The notes under the pieces are model-generated. The model had not been told where the DNA came from, made no database searches, and was given only the letters and a program-made list of their open reading frames with translations. A program made the position numbers and the translations under genes. Positions 1 through 6,331 of a stretch of 14,682 nt of DNA are shown one piece after another. Numbering within the stretch: the stretch's first letter is position 1; the number at the start of each line of letters is the position of its first letter. Source of the stretch: Sedimentibacter sp. (lineage in GTDB: Bacteria; Bacillota; Clostridia; Tissierellales; Sedimentibacteraceae); the NCBI GenBank assembly GCA_029256005.1, contig JAQSYS010000045.1, positions 1-14,682 of the forward strand. The letters are read 5' to 3'.

Positions 1-28
1 TGATAGTATAAAAAATAACAAATATAAT
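1..28 (+). promoter_or_regulatory. Candidate sigma-A promoter for the betaine reductase operon (-35 cut by window edge)
   Basis: A perfect TATAAT lies at 23-28. With a 17-base spacer the -35 hexamer would occupy positions 0-5, of which TGATA (1-5) is visible, so a TTGATA-type box is possible but its first base is outside the window. Transcription would start near 35, giving a leader of about 57 bases before grdI. Whether the operon also receives transcription from genes further left cannot be seen. Confidence 0.4.
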
Positions 29-29
29 C

Positions 30-66
30 TTGATTATGACTGTTAAATAAATAACGAAATAATCAA
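30..66 (+). promoter_or_regulatory. Dyad upstream of grdI (possible operator or leader hairpin)
   Basis: TTGATTAT (30-37) is an exact inverted repeat of ATAATCAA (59-66). A second, inner dyad, GTTA (42-45) and TAAC (52-55), is nested inside it around an AATAAA loop. The element starts directly after the candidate -10 box and ends 12 bases before the AGGAGG ribosome binding site (79-84). That is a typical place for a repressor site or a leader hairpin. No known operator consensus was recognised. Confidence 0.35.
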
Positions 67-91
67 TGTTATAAAAAAAGGAGGAAGGAAG

Positions 92-1417
92 ATGAAATTA
101 GAAATTGGTAATTTCCTTGTTAAAGATGTTATCTTTGGAGAAATGACTATGTATGATAGTGGAATTCTATCTATCAACAAGGAAGAGGCAATAGCGTTCA
201 TCAAAGAAGATGAGCATATTACTGAAGTGGACATTATTATTGCAAAGCCTGGTGAAAATACACGCATAGTGCCGGTTAAAGAGGCAGTAGAGCCTAGAAT
301 TAGACCTGATGGGAGAGCTGTATTCCCGGGGGTTACTGGAGAGCTTGAAATGGCTGGTAGCGGTAGGGTTCATGCTCTTAAGGGTTGCAATATTTTAGGT
401 GTTGGAATGCACTATGGAAGCTTTGGAGACGGCTTAATAGATATGGGTGGGGATGGTGCAAAATATACATTGTTCTCACAACTTATAAATATTTGCATAG
501 TTGCTGATACAGATGAAGAGTTTGAAAGATTTGAACAACAAAAGAAGAATACTGCAATAAGGATGGCATCTCACAAATTTGCAGAATATCTTGGCGCAAC
601 CGTAAAAAATATGGAACCTGAAGTAATTGAGACATATGAGCTTGAACCTGTCACAAAGAGAGATGAAAATGTAAATAAACTTCCTTCAGTTGTGTTAGTT
701 ATGCAGCCACAGTCGCAAATGGAAGAGCTAGGCTATAATGATTTGGTTTATGGATGGGATATGAATAAGTATGTACCATCATTTATGAATCCAAATGAAG
801 TTTTAGACGGAGCATTAATTTCCGGAAGCTTTATGCCTTCTTCGTCAAAGTGGGCGACATATGATTTTCAGAATTTTCCTACAATAAAAGAGCTTTATAA
901 GGAACACGGAAAGAGTATTAATTTCCTTGGTGTTATCATGTCAAACCTCAATGTTTCTTTAGAGCAAAAGAAGAGATCTGCTGTATTTGTAGCGCAAATG
1001 GCCAAATCATTAGGTGCAGATGGAGCAATAGTTACTGAAGAGGGATATGGAAATCCCGATGCAGATTATATTCTATGCTTGGCAGCATTGGAGGATGTGG
1101 GAGTAAAAACAGTTGGAATTAGTAATGAATGTACAGGAAGAGATGGTGCTTCACAGCCTTTAGTGACTCTTGACGTAAAAGCAAATGCATTGGTATCTAC
1201 TGGAAATGTTTCTCAGCTTATCGAACTTCCTCCAGCAGATAAAGTAATAGGTGAATTGCAAGCATTAGCAAGAGATGGTCTTTCTGGAGGATGGTCTTAT
1301 GATGAAATACTTGGACCTTCAGTAAGAGAAGACGGATCTATAATAATGGAGAATAATGCAATGTTCTGCGGTGATATGATTGCAGGATGGTCAACGAAGA
1401 CTATGAAGGAATTTTAG
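92..1417 (+). CDS. grdI: Betaine reductase component B, GrdI subunit
   Basis: This is a 441-residue (about 48 kDa) member of the GrdE/GrdG/GrdI family. It forms protein B with the selenoprotein encoded next, and protein B binds the amine substrate and delivers its carboxymethyl group to the selenoprotein A selenocysteine. Family-like segments include GVGMHYGSFGDGLIDMGG (about 103-120), GVIMSN (280-285), NECTGRDG (345-352), and a GPSVREDGSIIMEN block (408-421). In GrdE the proprotein is cleaved before a cysteine at about residue 242 that becomes pyruvoyl. The matching stretch here, ISGSFMPSSSK (243-253), has no cysteine, and none occurs between 135 and 329. From memory, betaine protein B has uncleaved 45 and 48 kDa subunits, which fits. 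The betaine transporter downstream also points to betaine rather than glycine or sarcosine. The ATG is set by AGGAGG at 79-84, 7 bases upstream. The TAG stop overlaps the ribosome binding site of grdH, so the two are probably translationally coupled. Confidence 0.88.
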   Translation: MKLEIGNFLVKDVIFGEMTMYDSGILSINKEEAIAFIKEDEHITEVDIIIAKPGENTRIVPVKEAVEPRIRPDGRAVFPGVTGELEMAGSGRVHALKGCNILGVGMHYGSFGDGLIDMGGDGAKYTLFSQLINICIVADTDEEFERFEQQKKNTAIRMASHKFAEYLGATVKNMEPEVIETYELEPVTKRDENVNKLPSVVLVMQPQSQMEELGYNDLVYGWDMNKYVPSFMNPNEVLDGALISGSFMPSSSKWATYDFQNFPTIKELYKEHGKSINFLGVIMSNLNVSLEQKKRSAVFVAQMAKSLGADGAIVTEEGYGNPDADYILCLAALEDVGVKTVGISNECTGRDGASQPLVTLDVKANALVSTGNVSQLIELPPADKVIGELQALARDGLSGGWSYDEILGPSVREDGSIIMENNAMFCGDMIAGWSTKTMKEF

Positions 1418-1428
1418 GAGGTGTAAAA

Positions 1429-2739
1429 ATGAAAAAAGCAATCCATTACATAAATCAATTTTTTGCAGGAATTGGTGGAGAAGACACAGCTGACTATAAA
1501 CCTGAGATTAGAGAAGGAGTTGTAGGACCTGCATTAGCATTGAATTCAATGCTTAATGCTGAAGTTACACATACTATCATATGCGGTGATAACTACATGG
1601 GGAGCAATACAGAGGACGCAGTAAAAGAAATATTAAAGTTTCTGGAAGACAAGGAATTTGATATTTTTATTGCAGGTCCGGCTTTTCAGGCTGGAAGATA
1701 TGGCGTAGCCTGTGGTAATATATGTAAGGCAGTTAAGGAAAAATTTAATGTTCCGGTACTTACTTCCATGAATGAAGAAAATCCAGGAGTGGATATGTTT
1801 AAAAAGGATATGTATATATTCAAGGGAGGAAAGTCAGCTGCTAAGTTAAAAGATGATGTAAAAGTTATAGCTAATTTTGCAAATAAATTATTAAATGATG
1901 AAAAAACAGGTTCTGCTGATGAGGAAAACTTTTTCTCAAGAGGTATAAGAGCACAAGTATGGTTAGAATCGGGGAAAACTGGAGCAGAGCGCGGTGTGGA
2001 AATGCTTGTAAAAAAATTACACGGACTTCCTTTTGAATCAGAACTTCCTATTCCAAAACAGGATAGAGTGCCTGTAGCAACACCAATATCTGATTTGTCA
2101 AAAGCAAATATTGCTATTATGACAACAGGAGGAATTGTGCCTGTCAATAATCCAGACAGAATTCAATCTGCATCTGCAACAAGATGGGGAAGATATGACA
2201 TATCAAATGTGGATAAGCTTGAATCAGGTGTTTATAAAACTATTCACGCAGGCTTTGATCCAGCAGCAGCTGATGCTGATCCAAATGTAATTATGCCAAT
2301 AGATGCAATGAAGGCCTATTTAAAGGAAGGTAAATTCGGAAAGCTTCATAACTATTTTTACAGTACAGTAGGAACAGGAACTACGCAAGCTGAGGCCGCA
2401 AGAATGGCAAAAGAAATAATCATAAAATTAAAAGAAGATAAAGTTGACGGAGTTATAATGACATCAACCTGAGGCACCTGTACACGTTGCGGTGCAACGA
2501 TGGTTAAAGAAATAGAAAGAGCAGGTATACCTGTAGTACAATTGTGTAACTTAGTACCCGTAGCAACAACCGTGGGATCTAACAAAATAGTTCCTACTAT
2601 ATCAATTCCATATCCACTTGGAGACCCTGGAACGTCATGGGAAACTCAGTGGAAGCTTAGATATCATCGCGTAGGGGTAGCTTTAGATGCATTGACTGAC
2701 GATATTCAAGAGCAAAAGGTTTACAAGGTTAAAATATAG
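1429..2739 (+). CDS. grdH: Betaine reductase component B, selenoprotein GrdH (in-frame UGA = Sec348)
   Basis: This is one gene of 436 residues interrupted by an in-frame TGA (2470-2472), read as selenocysteine 348. The surrounding residues TST-U-GTCTRCGATMVKEIERAG give the UxxCxxC redox motif (U348, C351, C354) of the GrdB/GrdF/GrdH family. The reading frame continues without shift through GIPVVQLCNLVPV and a YPLGDPGTSW block to the TAG at 2739. The Sec selenolate attacks the methylene carbon of betaine, releasing trimethylamine, and passes the carboxymethyl group to selenoprotein A. A SECIS-like hairpin follows the UGA. The start is ATG 1429 with AGGAGG at 1416-1421, 7 bases upstream; an in-frame ATG at 1387 has no such site and lies inside grdI. 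Gene order grdI-grdH with an 11-base gap and the adjacent betaine carrier support betaine specificity over sarcosine (grdF) or glycine (grdB), although sequence alone separates these paralogues less surely. Confidence 0.9.
2470..2504 (+). promoter_or_regulatory. Selenocysteine UGA codon and bacterial SECIS-like hairpin
   Basis: Directly 3' of the UGA codon (2470-2472) the sequence folds into CGTTGC (2485-2490), a GGT loop (2491-2493) and GCAACG (2494-2499), a perfect 6-bp stem. Below it ACC (2476-2478) can pair with GGT (2502-2504) across an asymmetric internal loop. The upper stem starts 12 bases after the UGA and shows a GGU apical loop, which resembles the GGU-containing loop that SelB recognises in other bacterial SECIS elements. 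This is read from the sequence by eye; folding energy was not computed. Confidence 0.75.
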
Positions 2740-2780
2740 TTTAGGTCTATGAAAGTATTATTTAGATTTATAGTAAACTA
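2737..2780 (+). promoter_or_regulatory. Inverted repeat between grdH and the transporter gene
   Basis: TAGTTTA (2737-2743, including the grdH stop codon) pairs exactly with TAAACTA (2774-2780). CTAT (2747-2750) pairs with ATAG (2770-2773), leaving a GGT bulge on the left side and a 19-base loop. The structure ends 10 bases before the ribosome binding site of the transporter gene. It is followed by A residues, not T residues, so it is not an ordinary plus-strand terminator. It may be an mRNA processing or stability element that sets the ratio of reductase to transporter, or it may be chance in AT-rich DNA. Confidence 0.3.
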
Positions 2781-2806
2781 AAAAAATGATAAGGGAGATT
2801 AATAGC

Positions 2807-4363
2807 GTGAATAAAGTCGGAAATAAACAAAAATTTGTTCCGAGAGACCGATTAGAGATTACACATAATTGGGGAATTTTCGGGCATTTAGATTCTATGG
2901 TATTCATTATTGCTGCGATAATCTGTTTTGGTTTTATTCTTTGGGGATTCATAGATATGGAGTCGTTGAATACAACTATGAATTCAATTAATGCATCTAT
3001 ACTTTCCAACTGGAAATGGACGTATTTAGCTGGATCCTTTTCCTTTGTAATCTTTTGCTTTTATATTGCATTCAGTAAATACGGGAAAATAAGATTCGGA
3101 AAAGATACGGATGTGCCGGAATACTCCAATTTCTCATGGTTCTCTATGTTATTTGGAGCTGGTATGGGTGTAGGTCTTGTTTACTGGTCAGTTGGAGAGC
3201 CAATCTATCATTATCTGTATGGACCTTCTTATGCAGGTATCCAAGGAAGTGTTCAGGCAGCAGAGTGGTCAATGGCAGTTTCTTTCCTACATTGGGGAAT
3301 TACACCATGGTCAATATATGTAATGCTTGGAATACCTTTGGGCTTGGTTATATTTAAAAAAGGAATGCCTGCTCTAGTAAGCTCATGTTTTTATCCTCTA
3401 TTAGGTGATAAAATTTACGGTCCAATAGGGAAATTCATTGATGTGTTTACATTGTGCATAACATTCTTCGGAACATGTGTATCATTAGGTATGGGGGTTA
3501 TGCAGTTAGGTGCCGGAATTTCATTTAATTATGGAATCGAAATAACCAACACGGTAATTGTTATCATTTTAATAATTGTTACAGCAACTTACCTTGCATC
3601 TGCGTGTTTACCAATTGATAAGGGTATAAAAGTTGGATCTAATGTAAGTATGATTGCATGTATTGGATTATTAGTGTTCATATTTGTTCTTGGACCAACA
3701 AGATATATTTTGGATAATATGGTTAACAGTGTTGGAATATACATTCAAAATTTTGTTTCTATGAGCTTGTGGACAGATCCTGTAGCAAATACGGGATGGT
3801 TAGATGGTTGGACTGTATTCTACTGGGCATGGTGGATTTCATGGGCACCATTTGTTGCTATGTTTATTGCAAAGATTTCTAAAGGCAGGACTATTAAAGA
3901 ATTTGTTATAGCTTCCATTATAGCACCTACAATATTTGATATTATTTTCTTTAGTATATTAGGTTCAACAGCATTAAGTATAGAAATGAATCCGGCTACA
4001 AAAGGAATTATCGAAAATGCAATAAGTGCAGAAGTTGGAAATGGTATTTTTGTGCTACTAAGCCAGTTCCCTATGGCTACGATTATCACTCCTGTTATTC
4101 TGTTTGTTGTTTTTACTTTCTTCGTAGTTTCAGCGGATTCAGCAACAATTGTATTAGGTATGCTTTCCAGCGGAGGTGATGATTCTCCTAGAATAAGTCT
4201 GAAAATACTATGGGGAGTTGCGATGGCAGTTTGCTCAGCTATATTGATTTTTATGGGAGGCTTGGATGCGATACAGACAATTGCTATAATAGCAGTATTC
4301 CCATTCATATTTATAATGTTTTTCTTATTCTATAACACAATTAAGATGGTAAAGGAAGAATAA
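2807..4363 (+). CDS. BCCT-family transporter, probable glycine betaine carrier
   Basis: This is a 518-residue polytopic membrane protein of the betaine/carnitine/choline transporter family (BetP, OpuD, CaiT type), with about 12 hydrophobic segments after a short charged N-terminus. It would import glycine betaine across the cytoplasmic membrane, driven by an ion gradient or by exchange. Diagnostic segments are the glycine-rich unwound helix GAGMGVGLVYWSVGEP (about 115-130), FLHWGITPWS further on, and the tryptophan-rich family signature WTVFYWAWWISWAPFVAMF at about 335-353. The GMGVG core resembles the GMGIG of the betaine carrier BetP. The start is taken as GTG 2807 because AAGGGAG (2791-2797) sits 9 bases upstream. 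An ATG seven codons earlier, at 2786, is in frame but has no ribosome binding site. It lies 67 bases after grdH and only 3 bases before the next gene, so here it more likely feeds betaine to the reductase than serves osmoprotection alone. The C-terminus is short, without the long osmosensory tail of BetP. Confidence 0.9.
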   Translation: MNKVGNKQKFVPRDRLEITHNWGIFGHLDSMVFIIAAIICFGFILWGFIDMESLNTTMNSINASILSNWKWTYLAGSFSFVIFCFYIAFSKYGKIRFGKDTDVPEYSNFSWFSMLFGAGMGVGLVYWSVGEPIYHYLYGPSYAGIQGSVQAAEWSMAVSFLHWGITPWSIYVMLGIPLGLVIFKKGMPALVSSCFYPLLGDKIYGPIGKFIDVFTLCITFFGTCVSLGMGVMQLGAGISFNYGIEITNTVIVIILIIVTATYLASACLPIDKGIKVGSNVSMIACIGLLVFIFVLGPTRYILDNMVNSVGIYIQNFVSMSLWTDPVANTGWLDGWTVFYWAWWISWAPFVAMFIAKISKGRTIKEFVIASIIAPTIFDIIFFSILGSTALSIEMNPATKGIIENAISAEVGNGIFVLLSQFPMATIITPVILFVVFTFFVVSADSATIVLGMLSSGGDDSPRISLKILWGVAMAVCSAILIFMGGLDAIQTIAIIAVFPFIFIMFFLFYNTIKMVKEE

Positions 4364-4366
4364 GTA

Positions 4367-4939
4367 ATGAAAAGCACTATTTGGACAAGGCAGAATGTAA
4401 AAAGTTTGGATGACTTGAAAAATAATGGTGTTTATAGAGTTAAAAGACAATATATTGAGGAGCAGTTCAGGGATATAGCTCCATTCTACATAAACCTTTA
4501 TAAATGGTTTGTACATGCGGCTGAAAGAAAGATTTTAGTGCCTGAGGGTGTTGAATTCCCAATATGGTGCTCAGTAAGCTTGGAAGGAATGCTCAGTCCC
4601 ATAGAAAACACCATAGCATATGAACTTGAAGTTGACAGTTCTGAAGTCATTTATTTTGATGGCAACAAGTGGGATCATGTATTGAATCATTGGTATATAC
4701 CTAAAAATAAGAATGATGCGGAGCTTTATGCTGAAAGAATGCGAAAGCTGGGTTTAGAAGAAACAACTTCGTTCATTGAAGGGAAATATTCAAACTTTTA
4801 TCCTATGGAAAAAAAGATAGTTATGGAAAGCTGGTATAGGATTTTTGATATTGATAATTGGAATAAATATACTACCCAAGCAAATATCTGGGAGATACGT
4901 CCTGATATGGTTAAAAATATTTATTACTATAATATTTAA
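4367..4939 (+). CDS. DUF3841-type protein of unknown function
   Basis: This is a 190-residue soluble protein with no signal peptide or membrane segment. It is rich in aromatic residues, with eight tryptophans (positions 6, 47, 67, 102, 109, 156, 165 and 175). I recognise the pattern of the uncharacterised DUF3841 family: an N-terminal TIWTRQNV segment, PEGVEFPIW (59-67), VIYFDGNKWDHVLNHWY (94-110) and ESWYRIFDI (154-162). No catalytic motif is evident and no function is claimed. It starts 3 bases after the transporter stop, with a GGAAG ribosome binding site inside the end of that gene, so it is almost certainly cotranslated with the betaine cassette. It is followed by the cassette terminator, making it the last gene. 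Its place suggests an accessory or regulatory role in betaine use, but DUF3841 proteins are found in many other contexts as well. Confidence 0.8.
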   Translation: MKSTIWTRQNVKSLDDLKNNGVYRVKRQYIEEQFRDIAPFYINLYKWFVHAAERKILVPEGVEFPIWCSVSLEGMLSPIENTIAYELEVDSSEVIYFDGNKWDHVLNHWYIPKNKNDAELYAERMRKLGLEETTSFIEGKYSNFYPMEKKIVMESWYRIFDIDNWNKYTTQANIWEIRPDMVKNIYYYNI

Positions 4940-4984
4940 CTTATAATTAAAAATCCAAGGCAATAAAAACGCTTCATTGTGTTA

Positions 4985-5027
4985 AATGGCTATAGTAGAA
5001 AAATAAAACTTTCCTACTATAGCCATT
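4985..5027 (+). terminator. Bidirectional rho-independent terminator between converging genes
   Basis: A perfect 14-bp stem, AATGGCTATAGTAG (4985-4998) with CTACTATAGCCATT (5014-5027), encloses a 15-base AT-rich loop. On the plus strand it is followed by AATTTTATT. On the minus strand it is followed by a T-poor stretch and then TTTTTATT slightly further on. It lies between the end of the betaine cassette and the stop codon of the minus-strand peptidase, so it probably ends both transcripts. Confidence 0.75.
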
Positions 5028-5034
5028 AATTTTA

Positions 5035-6141
5035 TTACATTGTCATTAATTTCAGCACAACTTTTGTGGCATTTGTAAATTCTTCGATATTAAGTCTTTC
5101 ATCTGTGGTGTGAGCCTTCTCCATGCCTGCACCGATGTTTACAGCCCTTATACCGTTTGAATTATATATATTGGCATCGCTGCCTCCTCCTGATGGGAGC
5201 TTTACAACCTCAAGTCCCAGACCTTCGCAAACATCTGAAATTGCCTTTATATGCTCGTCTTCTGGATCTAATTCATAAGAATAATAACAATTTTCAATAT
5301 GATATTGCAGATTTGCTCCATGTTTTTCACATGCTTTTTTTAAACAATCTATCATGTGTTCAGTTTGTTTATTCAATTTTTCAACTGAACGGCTTCTTGC
5401 TTCTGCAACAATCTCGGCTAAAGGTGATACTATGTTAGTAGGACCTACTGCATTAAATGTGCCGATATTTGCAGTTGTTTCAGAATCTATTCTTAAAAGT
5501 TTCATGTTATTTAGTGCTTCAGCGGCAACCAGTATTGCACTTACACCTGACTCAGGGCTTGCTCCTGCATGAGATGCCTTGCCTATAACAGATGCAAATA
5601 TTCTTGTCTGTCCGGGTGCTTCAGTAATAATGTGGTTTGGACCACCACCACTATCCAGTACTATTCCTTTTTTTGCTTGCAGTCTAGAAAATTCAACTTC
5701 CTTAACTCCGTTAACGCCACCTTCTTCGCAGATAGAAAAGACTATCTCTATAGGTCTGTGTGGAAGATTATTTTCTTTTATTGTTCTTAAAGCTTCTAAT
5801 ATTGCAACAACACCGGCCTTATCATCTCCGCCAAGTATGGTGTCACCCTTGCTCTTTATATATTCACCGTCTATGTATGGTTCAATTCCGATACCAGGTG
5901 TTACAGTATCCATGTGAGCGCTGAAAAGCATGGTTTCACTACTATTTGTTCCAGGAATAAAACAATAAATATTGTTTCCGTTAGAGTTTAATTTTTTTCC
6001 TGCTTCATCTGTATAAGCATCATAGCCTAATTCTTTTAAATCTTGAATAATTCTTTCGCCTATGGCCTTCTCATTTTTAGTTTCGCTGTCTATTTTTACA
6101 TATTGCATGAAGGTGTTCAGCATGCGCTGGCAGTTTATCAT
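5035..6141 (-). CDS. M20-family metallopeptidase, peptidase T-like
   Basis: This is a 368-residue cytoplasmic protein of the M20 family of dizinc aminopeptidases and deacylases, closest in pattern to the peptidase T-like group (YqjE-type). The metal and catalytic residues can be placed: H76 and D78 in SAHMDTVTPG, D106/D107 in LGGDDKAG, E139 and E140 in CEEGG, D163 in VLDSGGG and H344 in KAHTTDE. The dimerisation (lid) domain falls at about 175-285, containing GKASHAGASPE. Length is normal and the active site is intact. It would release N-terminal residues from small peptides, supplying amino acids to a fermenting cell, but true peptidase T specificity (tripeptides) cannot be told from related M20 enzymes. 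The start at 6141 has AAAGGGGG just upstream on the minus strand. It stands alone, convergent with the betaine cassette and divergent from uvrC. Confidence 0.88.
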   Translation of the reverse strand: MINCQRMLNTFMQYVKIDSETKNEKAIGERIIQDLKELGYDAYTDEAGKKLNSNGNNIYCFIPGTNSSETMLFSAHMDTVTPGIGIEPYIDGEYIKSKGDTILGGDDKAGVVAILEALRTIKENNLPHRPIEIVFSICEEGGVNGVKEVEFSRLQAKKGIVLDSGGGPNHIITEAPGQTRIFASVIGKASHAGASPESGVSAILVAAEALNNMKLLRIDSETTANIGTFNAVGPTNIVSPLAEIVAEARSRSVEKLNKQTEHMIDCLKKACEKHGANLQYHIENCYYSYELDPEDEHIKAISDVCEGLGLEVVKLPSGGGSDANIYNSNGIRAVNIGAGMEKAHTTDERLNIEEFTNATKVVLKLMTM

Positions 6142-6170
6142 ATTTGCCCCCTTTAAGTTTTGTTTTATAT

Positions 6171-6176
6171 ATTATA
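6171..6176 (-). promoter_or_regulatory. Candidate -10 box for the peptidase gene
   Basis: Read on the minus strand, 6176-6171 is a perfect TATAAT, 30 bases upstream of the peptidase start codon. No convincing -35 box is seen at 16-18 bases; an ATGACA at 6193-6188 is only 11 bases away. The region is very AT-rich, so the match may be partly chance. Confidence 0.3.
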
Positions 6177-6254
6177 CTATAAAATAATGTCATTAAATAG
6201 AAAATTTTTCATTATTGTTAGTATATAATTAATGAAAATTTAATTTCAATATTA

Positions 6255-6283
6255 TGTTAATATTAAGGTAAACGTGGTATAAT
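6255..6283 (+). promoter_or_regulatory. uvrC: Candidate promoter for uvrC-hprK
   Basis: A perfect TATAAT lies at 6278-6283, 48 bases before the uvrC start. The -35 is weak: TGTTAA at 6255-6260 with a 17-base spacer. No SOS-type LexA box (GAAC-N-GTTC forms) was found in 6142-6331, so nothing visible suggests DNA-damage control. Confidence 0.45.
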
Positions 6284-6289
6284 AATATC

Positions 6290-6313
6290 ATGCATTATAT
6301 GCTAGCATTGCAT
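6290..6313 (+). repeat. Palindrome at the uvrC transcription start region
   Basis: ATGCTAGCAT (6299-6308) is a perfect 10-bp palindrome. It is flanked by ATGCA (6290-6294) and TGCAT (6309-6313), which also pair with each other, leaving a 4-base TTAT bulge on the left. It lies 7 bases after the candidate -10 box, so it would form either an operator at the start site or a hairpin at the very 5' end of the mRNA, 8 bases before the ribosome binding site. Confidence 0.35.
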
Positions 6314-6331
6314 AAATTATAGGGAGCAACT

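Noticed and set aside
1387..1428. An upstream ATG for grdH at 1387
   Set aside because: It lies inside grdI, has no ribosome binding site, and the family N-terminus (MKKAIHYINQ) begins at 1429, 7 bases after AGGAGG.
2500..2739. A separate 79-residue gene after the TGA at 2470
   Set aside because: It is in the same frame as the upstream ORF, continues the GrdB/GrdH family sequence and has no ribosome binding site; it is the C-terminus of grdH behind the selenocysteine codon.
2786..2806. ATG 2786 as the start of the BCCT transporter
   Set aside because: Only an A-run precedes it, while AAGGGAG sits 9 bases before the in-frame GTG at 2807. It remains possible, but is less likely.
5157..5917. 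Several plus-strand ORFs of 72-112 codons opposite the peptidase gene
   Set aside because: They are antisense shadows of a well-conserved M20 peptidase, without ribosome binding sites or recognisable protein features.
6142..6331. SOS (LexA) box upstream of uvrC
   Set aside because: No GAAC/GTTC dyad of the Gram-positive LexA type was found. The GAAAATTTTTC near 6200 is an AT-rich near-palindrome and does not fit the CodY consensus well either.
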